Shown here: positions 40,377 to 51,840 of the stretch, in pieces
Numbering within the stretch: position 1 is the stretch's first letter
How the letters are laid out: every line of letters begins with the position of its first letter
NCBI GenBank assembly: GCA_903813345.2
Contig: CAIIXF020000002.1
Location: 21,902,455-21,966,454, forward strand
DNA: 64,000 nt
Reading direction: 5' to 3'
Origin: Owenia fusiformis
Taxonomy: Eukaryota > Annelida > Polychaeta > Sabellida > Oweniidae
Program-made: the position numbers and the translations under genes
The notes under the pieces: generated by a model
What the model saw: only the letters and a program-made list of their open reading frames with translations
Databases searched by the model: none
Told to the model about the DNA's origin: nothing

Positions 40377-41467
40377 GACTGCATCAGTCAAAAGGAAAAC
40401 AAACCCCACCTATCCAAAATCATATATCAATGTGAAAAGAAACAGTGTCTAATACCACCTCCCTTAATCGCCATTCAAATACCAATCAGAGACCATAAAA
40501 CCAAGAGACATTTCATTCATACTGAAGTCATTACAATACATTTTGTAATTGACAGTAAAGTTAAAAATATCGTAACTTTTTTTTAATTATTGGAACCAAT
40601 GTTGGCATGAAACCACAGACTAAACCATCTTAACAAAAAACTAACGACACCGTGTCACTATGTATAGTACAAACCCAGAATTTCAAAAAGGCCTTGGTTA
40701 AGCTGTATGTCCTGTTTAAGAACCCCTATTCCTACTATTAAAAACGGATTCCAGCAATACTCTCCCACATGAATCTACTTGTTGAGACTCGATCAACTTG
40801 AGTTTTTCTGAGAAAATGAGGATTTCAGCAAGGTTGCCATTGACCATGGACTTGAAAGCACATGCATTGACTTAGCATGGGAGTGCAATTGACTTCAACC
40901 CCGCATATCTAACGTAAGTAAACTGATGGAGTGAGTCTCATGATAAGGACGGATTTAGTTGATTATCTTTTTTAATATTAAAAGCTTTTTACAATCAATC
41001 TTATCAAAATGTTGATTACATAACGTGTCAATTACCACGCACCATACAATGCCTTTATTGTTTTATTGTAAATCTAAACAGCATTATTTAGACACTTGAA
41101 AGCGATGACAATTGTCTATCGTTGATAGATGAAACACTGATTGTTACTCTGCCAGTGCATTGGGATATCTCAGATGTGGCTTCATATTCATATAAAGTTA
41201 TGAACAAATTTCATTAGCTCTTATGAAACTTGAATATTAGGGGAAAGTGGGCATTTAGTCATTAAGGAGATCAGTAGTGGTTCAAGTAAAAACCTTTGGT
41301 TAAATAGTTACCATGGTTACTACTGAGAAAAAAGTCTGTCCAACTGTTGTCCAAATCAATTACTAAAAGTAAAAAACGTTTCTCATTCTAAATCCACTTA
41401 TACATGTACTGTATATGCTTTATTCTTATTTGTAACATGAAAAATAACATTTTGGGCTATTCCTAAA
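40377..41467. other. Intergenic stretch and 3' flank of the zinc-finger gene
   Basis: No gene recognised. On the minus strand an AATAAA (TTTATT at 41419-41424) lies 44 bp after the stop of the zinc-finger ORF and is a good candidate poly(A) signal. Confidence 0.5.
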
Positions 41468-44233
41468 TTATTGCGAAATGATTTCACCTGTGTTTACATT
41501 TGTGTGATTTTCAAATTCTGAAGGGGAAGCACTAGGACAAGTCTCTCTAGTATGTTTTCTTCTTTCATGTGTTTTCAGAGAACCTTTCTGACTGAATTCT
41601 TTTTCACAGTATTTGCACTTGAATGGCGTTTCACCAGTATGGATACGAAGATGAGAATTCAAACTGTTTTTCCTAATGAATGCTTTGAAACAGTACTCAC
41701 ATTTATAGACCTCTTTACATTCATTATGAATGAGTAAATGCTCCTTTAATTTTGTGCCTAAATTGAAACATTTGTCACATTGGTCACATTTATATGGTTT
41801 CTCACCAGTATGGGTCCGAATGTGAATTCTAAGTGTGGTTTGTGTTGGAAAGAACTTCACACAATATTCACACTGGAAAGGCCTCTCACCAGTATGTATC
41901 ATTTGGTGGCGTTTTAAAACGCTTGAAGCATTAAACCCTTTGTTACAGTACTCACACTTAAAAGGTTTTTCCCCAGTGTGAGTCATTTCATGTCGCCTTA
42001 GGTTATCCCTTGTTTGGTGAGGTTTTGCACAGAAATGACATTGAAATCGTAGTCCAGTGTGTAGGGATTCATGCTGCCTTCTAGTCCCCCTCTGATTGAA
42101 ACATTTATCACAATATTGACATTTGAAGGGTTTTTCTCCAGTATGAATTCTCTCATGTTCTCTGACATCACCCTTTTTTCTACAGCGTCTATCACAGTAC
42201 TGACATTTGAATGGTTTGTCCTGTGATGTCCCATCATGAATTTTCTCATGGTCTGTTAAGCTACATTTTCTCATGAAACATTCGCCGCAGGCTTCACATT
42301 TAAAAGGTCTCTCGCCAGTATGTAATCGTTCATGCTCCTTCATATGTCCTTTCTGGATGAATGTTCGTTCACAATACCCACATTTATATGGCCTCTCCCC
42401 AGTATGTCTCTTTTCATGAATTTTTAAATTATATTCTTTGCTAAGAAGTTTGTCACAGTATTTGCATTGGAGATTTACAGTTTTTGATTTTGGAGTTTTT
42501 TCACATTTCTGTTGGGCGAGGGAGACATTTTCATTAGGACTATTATATGTTTCATCAAGATCATTATCACCAGCTACACTATCATCTGGTCTGTGCCACA
42601 GACCATCATCTTCATAAGCATTGTCAACATTTTCTTGCTTTATCAAATTCATCACTTCAGTTGTATGCTCTGTAGTATCATAATCATACATACTTTCATT
42701 ATGTATAGATCCATTATCAACATCTATGTCATTCTCTTGTTTTACGTCAACATCCCAACTGTTGATGTCCTCACACCCATCAACTTCCACATGTTCCTGT
42801 TTTATAACAACATCATTTGTTTTATATTCATCATAAATACCAGTCTCCAAAGGTTTGTGATTAACATCAGTTTCTGCACCATACAGGTCATTAGTTTCAA
42901 ATTCATTGTTTTCAAAGTCAACTGGTTCTTCTTTTATTTCAGTAGCTCCAATTTCATTGACATTACCATAATCATCTGTGTCTTCAATTTCTTGTTTAAT
43001 AGATATATTTTCCATCTCTTCCCTGGCATACAATAATTCTCCATTCCTCATAGATTCTATATTCAAGGCTTTATCATGTATTGAATCATCATTCATTGGT
43101 TCTATATTCAGGGCTTTATCATGTACTGAATCATCATTCATTGGTTCTATATTCAGGGCTTTATCATGCACTGAATCATCATTCATCGTTTCTATATTCA
43201 GGGCTTTATCATGTATTGAATCAGCATTCATTGGTTCTCTACCAACTATATCTTCATTGTCAGAACTAATATTTTCCTGTTTGATAGTGATTCCACATAC
43301 ATCAGAATTGAATTCTTCCATGTTCTCATGATCATCGGCATCCATAGCAAAAGATCTTTCTTTTTCATCATTTTCTTTAAGTTCATTGTCATAATCATTT
43401 TGAATGGTACCAGACAAGAGTGTTTCACTAAAATCTACATTATTGTCTAAAGCTGCATGAAGTTTTTGATTGGAATGTGTCTCTTTGTTATGAATTTTCA
43501 AGTGTTTTTCCATTGTGTTAGCAGTAATAAACCTTGCATCACAAAATTCACATTGAAAAAGTAAAGCACCAGGATCGTGAATTTGTTGATGTCTTTTCAA
43601 CATGTATGAAGAAGTGAAAGATTTAACACAAACTTCACATTTAAAGGGTTTTTCTCCAGTATGGAGTCTCTCATGTCTTTCTAAATTGTCCCTAGTTTGA
43701 TATCGTTTTGCACAATATTGACACTGAAATTGTTTTCCAGTGTGTAAGCGTTCATGCTGCCTTCTGGTACCTCGTTGATTGAATGATTTCTCACAGTATT
43801 GACATTTAAACGGCTTCTCTCCAGTGTGAATCAATTCATGACCTTTCAAATCACCCCTTTTCTTAAATCCCTTTTTACAGTACTGACACTTGTGTGGTTT
43901 TTCAGTTGGACCCCCAATATGAGATTTCACATGATCAACAAGGCTGCTCTTTCTTACAAAACCTTCATTGCAGTATGTACATACATATGGCCTCTCTCCA
44001 GTGTGGATCCTCTGATGTTCTATCATATGTCCCTTCTGGATAAACCTCTTGTCACAGTAGTCACATTTATAAGGCCTTTCTCCAGTATGTAGCTTTTCAT
44101 GAATCTGTAAGTTGTATTCTTTGTTACATTCCTTGCCACAATACTTGCATTTAAATAATATGTTCTTAGTGTTCTTTGTCTTGGTTTCTGATTCTTTGGC
44201 TGGTATATCAGGGCTCCCATTGGTTGTTGCCAT
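41468..44233 (-). CDS. C2H2 zinc-finger protein, 921 aa, two finger arrays
   Basis: Single-exon ORF with a strong start context (CAACATGG). Residues about 27-249 hold eight C2H2 fingers, about 250-585 an acidic linker, and about 588-893 eleven more fingers; most linkers are HTGE(K/R)P, so it is expected to bind DNA in the nucleus. Fingers 1-8 and 9-16 match one to one, at a constant distance of 560 residues for the first seven (for example NQRGTRRQHERLHTG and NQRGTRRQHESLHTG), including the odd linkers HTGKQ/HTGLR and the longer GGPTEKP/GTSQDKP. The linker has four 15-residue repeats (HDKALNIE) at 335-394 and six SUMO-type motifs (I/V-K-x-E at 317, 412, 433, 477, 497, 531). No KRAB, BTB or SCAN domain is present. 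DNA target unknown. Confidence 0.92.
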   Translation of the reverse strand: MATTNGSPDIPAKESETKTKNTKNILFKCKYCGKECNKEYNLQIHEKLHTGERPYKCDYCDKRFIQKGHMIEHQRIHTGERPYVCTYCNEGFVRKSSLVDHVKSHIGGPTEKPHKCQYCKKGFKKRGDLKGHELIHTGEKPFKCQYCEKSFNQRGTRRQHERLHTGKQFQCQYCAKRYQTRDNLERHERLHTGEKPFKCEVCVKSFTSSYMLKRHQQIHDPGALLFQCEFCDARFITANTMEKHLKIHNKETHSNQKLHAALDNNVDFSETLLSGTIQNDYDNELKENDEKERSFAMDADDHENMEEFNSDVCGITIKQENISSDNEDIVGREPMNADSIHDKALNIETMNDDSVHDKALNIEPMNDDSVHDKALNIEPMNDDSIHDKALNIESMRNGELLYAREEMENISIKQEIEDTDDYGNVNEIGATEIKEEPVDFENNEFETNDLYGAETDVNHKPLETGIYDEYKTNDVVIKQEHVEVDGCEDINSWDVDVKQENDIDVDNGSIHNESMYDYDTTEHTTEVMNLIKQENVDNAYEDDGLWHRPDDSVAGDNDLDETYNSPNENVSLAQQKCEKTPKSKTVNLQCKYCDKLLSKEYNLKIHEKRHTGERPYKCGYCERTFIQKGHMKEHERLHTGERPFKCEACGECFMRKCSLTDHEKIHDGTSQDKPFKCQYCDRRCRKKGDVREHERIHTGEKPFKCQYCDKCFNQRGTRRQHESLHTGLRFQCHFCAKPHQTRDNLRRHEMTHTGEKPFKCEYCNKGFNASSVLKRHQMIHTGERPFQCEYCVKFFPTQTTLRIHIRTHTGEKPYKCDQCDKCFNLGTKLKEHLLIHNECKEVYKCEYCFKAFIRKNSLNSHLRIHTGETPFKCKYCEKEFSQKGSLKTHERRKHTRETCPSASPSEFENHTNVNTGEIISQ
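43052..43231 (-). repeat. 45-bp tandem repeat within the zinc-finger ORF
   Basis: Four in-frame copies encode MN(A/D)DS(I/V)HDKALNIE(T/P/S). Copy-to-copy changes are few, so the expansion is recent and probably variable in number between individuals. Confidence 0.85.
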
Positions 44234-44870
44234 GTTGCATATATTATGGCAACTTGTAATATCTTAAGCTGTTTGCAGGTGATATTTACTGGTGAATACA
44301 CATCATGTCATATCTGCTATTCTAACATTATGTCACATCTGGCACTCTAACAACAGCCCAAGTTATGCATCTGTAAATATACGATACAAGATAATTAAAC
44401 CACAGCTGTAATATGCATATACACGTACATGTATACTCATGCATTGTTATTTTAGAAAAATACATATAAATATCAACCTTTTTATACAAGTTTTATAACC
44501 TCAAAATATTCAAAAATATTCAGGGTTTACATCACCATTTCCCGATGCCTCGTAAAAACTGTACTTCCAGTTTATTTCAACACTAAGTTCATAAATTTTG
44601 AAAAATCATAATTTTGCCGCTATTAAATTTCGCATATTTCACAAGTTTAAATTTTGTTATTGTTCTCTGAATCCTCGAGCCTTGTAATCTTAAGTTACCC
44701 AGACCCCACCAAAATATATGGCAAAAGCTATGATTCAATATCCATATGTCATTATTCCCAATGGATTTAATTTGCAAATTTTGTGACGATTATTTTTGGC
44801 GATTTTACTACCATGGCGAAATTTAATTGCAAGTGAAAAATACAGCGAGTACAGTAGCAACTTTCTATGG
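44234..44870. other. Upstream flank of the zinc-finger gene
   Basis: No ORF of interest. A short duplicated phrase, TCATGTCATATCTGC and TTATGTCACATCTGGC, lies just upstream of the start. No clear promoter motif. Confidence 0.4.
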
Positions 44871-44879
44871 AATAGTATT

Positions 44880-45347
44880 ATCTGTTTTCGATTCGAATTA
44901 TTGAATGATGTATATCTTTGTCTTATTAGCATAATATTAACTGTTTTCGATTCGAATTATTGAATAATGTTTATCTTTGTCTTATTAGCATAATATTAAC
45001 TGTTTTCGATTCGAATTATTGAATAATGTGTATCTTTGTCTTATTAGCATAATATTAACTGTTTTCGATTCTGATTATTGAATAATGTATATCTTTGTCA
45101 ATATTAGCATAATATTAACTGTTTTCAATTCGAATTATTGAATAATGTATATCTTTGTCAATATTAGCATTAACTGTTTTCAATTCGAATTATTGCATAA
45201 TGTATAATATCTTTGTCTTATTAGCATAATATTAACTGTTTTCGATTCTGATTATTGAATAATGTATATCTTTGTCAATATTAGCATAATATTAACTGTT
45301 TTCGATTCTTATTACTGAATAATGTATAATATCTTTGTCTTATTATG
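44880..45347. repeat. Tandem array, about 59-bp unit
   Basis: Eight copies of a unit reading TTAGCATAATATTAACTGTT then TTCGATTCGAATTATTGAA and ATAATGTATATCTTTGTC. Copies differ by single bases and one loses part of the unit. Contains the palindrome TTCGAATT-like core. Confidence 0.9.
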
Positions 45348-45779
45348 TCCCTAAATCTGTTCACTTACCTACCAGAGGAATTAAAAACTGTGGCCATTGT
45401 TATACAGAATATAGATATTTCCCGCCCTTCTTCTCTCCTTGCATATAGCATAATGACAATCTTAGTCTCGTTTCTTGCTCAAGGATATCAGTTGACACAC
45501 ACAGCATCTGAAGTTTGAAGAAATTTATTGCAAATATTAAACTGTTTAAATGATATTGAGTTTATGGGAGGGATGGATATGGGATATATCCTGAACCAGA
45601 ACAACAGCAACGCCAAAGCGTAGCGAATCCCATCGAACAGAAATGGCTGGCATTTTTACAAACGAAGCGCAAATATCATAAAACAACACACCAGAAAGGC
45701 CACCATTTTCAAAATGGTTGCTCACTAGCCAAGTTGTCATCGAAAGAAATAATATGCTTTTAAGTAGCCACCTCTAAAA

Positions 45780-46700
45780 TTTTTGAAAAATCGCACGCGT
45801 ATTTCTAAAATAACACATAAAAATGGTGGCCATGCCATGCCATGCTTAAAGTATTCACATATCAAATATGAACAAAATCGCTCCACTACTTTTCGAGTTA
45901 TAGTAAAATACGTTAAAATGGCGGCCATTTTTCAAAATGGCCACCTTCTACCAAAAGCGTCATTAGAAATAGACAGTGTGCCATGCTTATTCACATACCA
46001 AATATGAACAAAATCGCTCCACTACTTTTCGAGTTATAGTGAAATACGTTAAAATGGCGGCCATTTTTCAAAATTGTTTTCAAAATGGCCGCCTTCTACC
46101 AAAAGTGTCATAGGACAGTGTGCCATGCTTATAGTATTCACATACCATATATGAACAAAATCGCTCCACTATTTTTCGAATTATAGTAAAATAAGTTAAA
46201 ATGGCGGCCATTTTTCAAATTTTTTTTCAAAATGGCCACCTTTTACCAAAGGTGTCATAGGACAGTGTGCCATGCTTATAGTATTCACATACCATATATG
46301 AACAAAATCGCTCCACTATTTTTCGAGTTATAGTAAAGTAAGTTAAAATGGCGGCCATTTTTCAAATTTTTTTTCAAAATGGCCGCCTTTTACCAAAAGT
46401 GTCATAGGACAGTGTGCCATGCTTATAGTATTCACATACCAAATATGAACAAAATCGCTCCACTATTTTTTGAGTTACAGCAAAAATCGAAAAATGACGA
46501 GTAAAGGCCGCCATTTTTCAAGATGGCTGCCATGTGCTTCTTTAATATCTACATTTGTAGCATTATTAATGTCCTTTATAATTTTTTTACATTTAAAACA
46601 TATTGCTATTACAGTTTTACATATTGCACCTAAATTACTGTAAAATCGTCACTAAAATGGCCGCCATTTTGAAATGAGCGGCCATTTTGAAAATTGGCTT
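45780..46700. repeat. Tandem array, about 143-bp unit with AAAATGGCGGCCATTTT
   Basis: Units carry TATGAACAAAATCGCTCCAC, TTTTCGAGTTATAGTAAAAT and AAAATGGCGGCCATTTTT, followed by CAAAATGGCCGCCTT. At least five copies from about 45830 with decreasing similarity to the right. The AAAATGGCGGC core matches the YY1 consensus. Leads into the GGAC repeat at 46783. Confidence 0.85.
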
Positions 46701-46782
46701 TTGAGCAGAACTTCTACCCCCAAAGGGTATATGTGTACAAAATATGAACAAAATCGGGCCAACGGTATTTGAGTTATTGCCC

Positions 46783-46858
46783 GGACGGACGGACGGACGG
46801 ACGTACGGACGGACGTACGTACGGACGGACGGACGTACGTACGTACGGACGGACGGAG
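46783..46858. repeat. GGAC/GTAC simple repeat
   Basis: CGGACGGACGGACGTACGGA-type repeats, directly after TATTTGAGTTATTGCCCGGA. The following CCCTATATCCCTCCGAACTT..GGGATAAT resembles the 3' end of a repeat unit. Confidence 0.85.
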
Positions 46859-47639
46859 GCGTTCCCTATATCCCTCCGAACTTCGTTCTATGGGATAATC
46901 ATACTAGGGTCCCATTAGGCAAAAGTAGAATAGGTTTGTTTAATGTGTCTTAAAACTCTAGCTCATGATCTCAACCAACATGGAAATATCCACACATTAT
47001 TTATTACTGATAATTTTGAAAAAATACAACAAATCACATCATCAGTCTAGCCAATTCATTAAAGCTTCTATCATGTCTATGATTTAGCAAAAGGTGGAAG
47101 GGTTTATTGCAAAGGTCTATTTTGCACTTGTGTATTCATTATACCTCTGTTATGTTAACCTTCAATTTTCTTTTTTGTTGTTTAACTCTGTGTGTGAGGC
47201 AATTTTCACGAATGGTGTGAACTTTACTTCACATTTTTCCAAATAGTTTTTTTAACAATTTCATGAAAGCTTTTCCTTAATTTGATATATACTAGACTTT
47301 TGTTTAAAGTTTAAAAATGTGATGTTTGGAAAAGGTCAAAATAAATAATAATTTTTTGCAAATAAAAAATGTATTTCTACAGACACACACACAACTAATT
47401 CCCATTGAAATTCCAATCATATATAGATAATAATATAAATATAACAACTGCAATGTATATTTGATCATTAATTTATTACATAACATCATACAATCACTAC
47501 AGACTAGTGATAAAGCCTCAGACATAACGTTAGCAGATAGAAACAAGAACACAAATGTGTACAAAATGTCCCCACCAATGGGTGATCCCATCAAATGGTT
47601 ATCCTGAAAATGAGTAGACAAGACTTTACCAACACAATT
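46859..47639. other. AT-rich spacer, nothing recognised
   Basis: No gene. The minus-strand 105-residue frame at 47304-47621 is Leu/Tyr/Phe/Cys-rich with no domain features. Confidence 0.45.
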
Positions 47640-48545
47640 TTAATTGATCCGTCACACAGTTAACTAGAAAACATGTAGACAAGACTTTACAGACAAGATT
47701 TTAGGATGGAAAATCCAAAATGGCTGCCTTGACATTTACCCAGAATGTCAAAAAACTAATCTGTTCCTAGATTTTCATACTAAGAATCATCCCTGAAAAT
47801 ATGACATTGATCTACCAAATGGTTCACCTGAAAACGCGTAGACAAGACTTTACAGACAAGATTTTAGGACAGAAAATCCAAAATGGCTGCCATGACATTT
47901 ACACAGAATGCCAAAAAACTAATCAGATGTAGATTTTCACACTAAGAATCATCCCTGAAAATTTAAAATTGATCTACCAAACGGTTCACCTAAAAACGAG
48001 TAGACAAGACTTTACAGGCAAGATTTTAAGACGGAAAATCCAAAATGGCTGCCTTGACATTTATCCAGAATGCCAAAAAACTAATCAGATCTAGATTTTC
48101 ATACTAAGAATCATCCCTAAAAATTTGAAATTGATCTACAGAACGGTTCACCTGGAAATGCATAGACAAGACTTTACAGACAAGATTTTAGGACAGAAAA
48201 TCCAAAATGGCTGCCTTGACATTTGCCCAGAATGCCAAAAAACTAATCAGTTCTACATTTTCATACTAAGAATCATCTCTGAAAATTTGAAATTGATCTT
48301 CCAAACGGTTCACCTGAAAACGCGTAGACAAGACTTTACAGACAAGATTTTAGGACGGAAAATCCAAAATGGCTGCCTTGACATTTACCCAGAATGCCAA
48401 AAAACAAATCAGATCTAGATTTTTATACTAAGAATCATCCCTGAAAATTTGAAATTGATCCACCAAACGGTTCACCTGAAAACACGTAGACAAAACTTCA
48501 CAGACAAGATTTTAGGACGGAAAAATCCAAAATGGCCGACAATAA
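47640..48545. repeat. Tandem array, about 162-bp unit with CCAAAATGGCTGCC
   Basis: Six copies of a unit containing GTAGACAAGACTTTACAGAC, GATTTTAGGACGGAAAATCC, AAAATGGCTGCCTTGACATT and AAAATTTGAAATTGATCTAC. Copies are about 90% alike by eye. One pair of units is read through by a plus-strand frame at 48125-48418 that shows the repeat twice; it is not a gene. Confidence 0.9.
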
Positions 48546-49012
48546 AAAAGTGATTATGTGTTTTTGCTGATTTCTTCTTACAAAATTATCACATATTACT
48601 ATTGTTAACAATAACATAGGCTTTTACAACAAAGTAGATCTGAAATTATTTATAAAGCTACTAAATAGTTAAAGTATGAAAACTGAAAAACACCATTCAA
48701 TATGATACAAAGTATTATCGTGCGCTAACTTTTCTTAAGACATTCAAAATGGCTGACATGACTGAGCTAACAGGTCCAAAACCTAATCAGATCTAGAATG
48801 AAGTGAGCTGAACAAGATGTTAAAGTTTTAAAAGCAACTGTGAAGCCGTTTTTCTTAAAGTTTGCAGACAAGGATTTTAGCATTTGACTTCAAAATGGCC
48901 GACAGGAAGAAGGTATCGAGTTAAAAAATTTTCATCCACATCTGTATGCACTCATAAGTTATCCCTGAAAATTTGAAGGTGATATGTGTAGCGGTTTTGG
49001 AGAAAACTCCCG

Positions 49013-49075
49013 GACGTACGGACAGACGGACGGACAGACGGACGGACGGACGTACGGATGGACAGACGGACGCGC
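49013..49075. repeat. GGAC/GGACA simple repeat
   Basis: CGGACGTACGGACAGACGGA-type repeats follow a diverged end of the previous array (AAAATTTGAAGGTGATATGT at 48968). Then CCGACAATATGGCCCCACAC..GTGGGGACATAATA, parallel to the sequence after the 46783 repeat. Confidence 0.85.
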
Positions 49076-50139
49076 CTAGGCCGACAATATGGCCCCACAC
49101 TATGTGGTGGGGACATAATAAAAGGCGTGGTTGCCTAAATGATGAGGCATTTTATTGCACTCCTCAAAAGACAGTGTACGCCAATTCGGATTTAAATAAA
49201 TAAAATAAAACCAAAGTCTAACAAGGCATAAACATGCAAAATGTCACCACCTGACATTTGTTGCAGATGCAGGGTTATGGTGGTGACATTAAATTCATAT
49301 AATGGGAACAATTTCACATTATGAATGGTATAAACAAATGTAACTTAACTAACTTGATATGCACTGCTACTCAACTGAGAGATAAAACCATAAATTACTA
49401 AGAATATCTTTTGTATTGTGCAGTGGTTGATAAAATAAATGCTTTGAATTTCAAAGTTGAAATTGTAAATTAGTTTGTTAATTTAAAGATGCATTATGCC
49501 ATAGGTTTCTCCCCCAGACAATCAATGATGTCCTATTGTTATTGCTCATATAATATCTCACATACCATCGATATATCTTGAGAAAAACTTTTGGGTATAT
49601 TATTGCCGAAACATCGGAAATAATCAACAGAACAACGAAACTCCAGAATTAAACACAATCGATTCCTCGGCTAGAGAGGGGAATCCCCATTGAGTTACAC
49701 AAGCGCCACAAGCGCCTTGAACCAGGCAGCCAATCAGGTTTATGATAAACAAATTCAACGACCAATCAGATAACAGGAGGACTTTCCTGGTATATTCAAA
49801 CTTCAGATTGAATTAATTTCTACAATCGCAAAATTAACACCGAAAAGGGGGATTTGGGACTTCTTCTTTGGTAAGTAGATGGGTACATAAGTGGTGAAAC
49901 TCAATCTGCAAAAAAAGTCCAGAGGGGTATTGATTGTGCTATCCTATGGCATAGCGCCTCTTTGAGGTTTTATTTTTAACGCTTTAAATATTTTAAGTGT
50001 GTTCTTAATAATGTGATACTACAGGTATTTTTGCAAACCTAAAACATCTGGACTACAGTCAGCAGGTCAGTATTTGTGAAAGATTGCAAATTATAAAAAG
50101 TGAGAAAATTGGTGAAAAGTGAGATATTTTACATGAAAC
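49076..50139. other. Upstream flank and possible 5' UTR of the EF-hand gene
   Basis: A strong donor (TTTG|GTAAGTAG at 49869) and a later CAG|GTATTT..CAGCAG|GTCAGT segment at 50024-50068 could belong to non-coding first exons. An inverted pair GTCACCACCTGACATTTG and GTGGTGACATT at 49235-49290 recalls the phrase ATGTCACCACCTTG at 38882. Confidence 0.4.
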
Positions 50140-51101
50140 ATGTCGTCAAAGTCAGTATATGCAGTAGATATGAGTCAACTTAAGGATATCCCGATATTTT
50201 GGTTGAAGAAGTCTGTTACAAAGGTGATGGCGACTGATTTCAACAAAAATGGGGTATGGGATACAGATGACTGTAGGATTGCGGCTGAGAAGCTCATTAA
50301 AGCAGGTGAATACATTAACATTGTAAAATGTCAATATAATCTGCTTATTACAACCACCCTGTAGTGGTGTACTGGTAGACCACCCTGTAGACAACATACC
50401 CGGTATATTTTTTGATTTGGAAACTCGACAAATGATATAGACTGGTATGTTATCATAAATGTGATACTTTGACAACAAAAAACAGATTTCTCCAAAATGA
50501 AACAAAAATAGAGGCCTGAACCATTGGTGTAAATTATCATTTCTAATACATAGTTTATCAGTTATCACATGTATCATGGTACATACAAGAAAATTGGTAT
50601 ATGGTATATCTCGTATATGTATATCAAATTCAACTTGAGCTCTGTTTACTTCGAACAACTACCACGCAGTTACAAACACAATAATTTTGCACTTCAGGAA
50701 ACCTTAAAGGAGCTAAAGCTGAAGAAGTACATATGTTTAATCTCCAACTACCACATTATTTTCGGACCGCAAACAATATAACAGAATGGCTTCGCGGGGA
50801 GTTCAACTTCAGCCAAGACCCGAACAGCCGACCCTATGTGTACGAGTATATTGCAAAATGGTTCAGAGTCCTTGATTTGAATGGTGATGGTGTCATTGAT
50901 CTAAATGAATACAAGGTTTTCTGGGATGCCTATGACCTTGACCCTAATTATATGAAACGGCAGTTTGACTACATTGATGAGGATGAGGATGGCAAAATAA
51001 CATACCAGGAGTATGTTGAGGCAGCTCTGAACTATTTTTGCAACACCAAGGAAAATGCTAACATCTTTTGGGGACCGATTCAATATATTCAGAAGATTTA
51101 A
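50140..51101 (+). CDS. Sarcoplasmic calcium-binding protein-like EF-hand protein, 2 exons
   Basis: Exons 50140-50305 and 50698-51101 (donor GCAG|GTGAAT, acceptor CACTTCAG, phase 1) give 189 residues, the usual size of invertebrate sarcoplasmic calcium-binding proteins and calexcitins. Three EF-hand loops look functional: residues 33-44 (DFNKNGVWDTDD), 115-126 (DLNGDGVIDLNE) and 149-160 (DEDEDGKITYQE). The second hand, around the NNITEWLRGEF stretch, has lost its loop residues. The end, ENANIFWGPI, matches the FFGPL-type C-terminus of the family. It is a cytosolic calcium buffer or sensor, abundant in muscle in other invertebrates. The start has AAC before ATG. The intron is 392 bp and repeats ACCACCCTGTAG twice. 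Confidence 0.88.
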
Positions 51102-51105
51102 GTCA

Positions 51106-51470
51106 CATCGAAGTTCATCAGTCTACTGCACGTTACGCCTGCTTTGGACAATTTTGATATTTTTACATATTGTAGATTAAAATGTCCTCTTTTGAATACC
51201 CATAATTCAATTTGGGTGATATTTTTCATAAGAAATTATTAGCGCAGTACACTGATGAACTTTTTTCTGCAAATCAAGACTTTTATTGAATCGGTCTACT
51301 GCACGTTAAGCCTGCTTCGGACAATTTTGATATTTTTACATTTTGTAGATTTAAATGTCCTCTTTTGAATATTCATTATTTAATTTGGGTGATATTTCAA
51401 TATTTTTCATGAAAAATTATTAGCCCAGGAAACAGTTCTCCAAACTGAGACTTTGTCCTTAACCAAGTTT
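51106..51470. mobile_element. Second copy of the 16777 MITE, directly after the EF-hand stop codon
   Basis: AAGTTCATCAGTCTACTGCA starts five bases after TAA, and the sequence then follows the element at 16777-17178, with the same two internal repeats and the same right end (GTTCTCCAAACTGAGACTTT against CTCCAAACCGAGAATCG). The left terminal repeat is missing. Confidence 0.75.
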
Positions 51471-51504
51471 ACCCAAAACCTAATCAAGTACTATTGCCTA
51501 GATT

Positions 51505-51840
51505 TGAATCAGATCTTGGCCATCTGAATTAGATCTTGGCCATCTGAATCAGATCTTGGCCATCTGAATCAGATCTTGGCCATCTGAATTAGATCTTGGC
51601 CATCTGAATCAGATCTTGGCCATCAGAATCAGATCTTGGCCATCAGAATCAGATCTTGGCCATCTGAATTAGATCTTGGCCATCAGAATCAGATCTTGGC
51701 CATCTGAATCAGATCTTGGCCATCTGAATTAGATCTTGGCCATCAAAATCAGATCTTGGCCATCAGAATCAGATCTTGGCCATCTGAATTAGATCTTGGC
51801 CATCAGAATCAGATCTTGGCCATCTGAATCAGATCTTGGC
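51505..51840. repeat. 20-bp tandem array, about 17 copies
   Basis: Unit AGATCTTGGCCATCTGAATC with two variable positions (GAATC/GAATT and CATCT/CATCA). The copies abut with no spacers. Located 400 bp after the EF-hand gene. Confidence 0.95.

Noticed and set aside
42512-43331. Plus-strand ORFs of 174 and 117 codons opposite the zinc-finger gene
   Set aside because: They are antisense shadows of the acidic linker and its 15-residue repeat.
48125-48418. 97-residue ORF with an internal 55-residue repeat
   Set aside because: It is two units of the 162-bp tandem array; other units of the array are not open in this frame.
51505-51840. CRISPR-like regular 20-bp array
   Set aside because: Copies abut with no spacers, the unit is a plain minisatellite, and the genome is eukaryotic.
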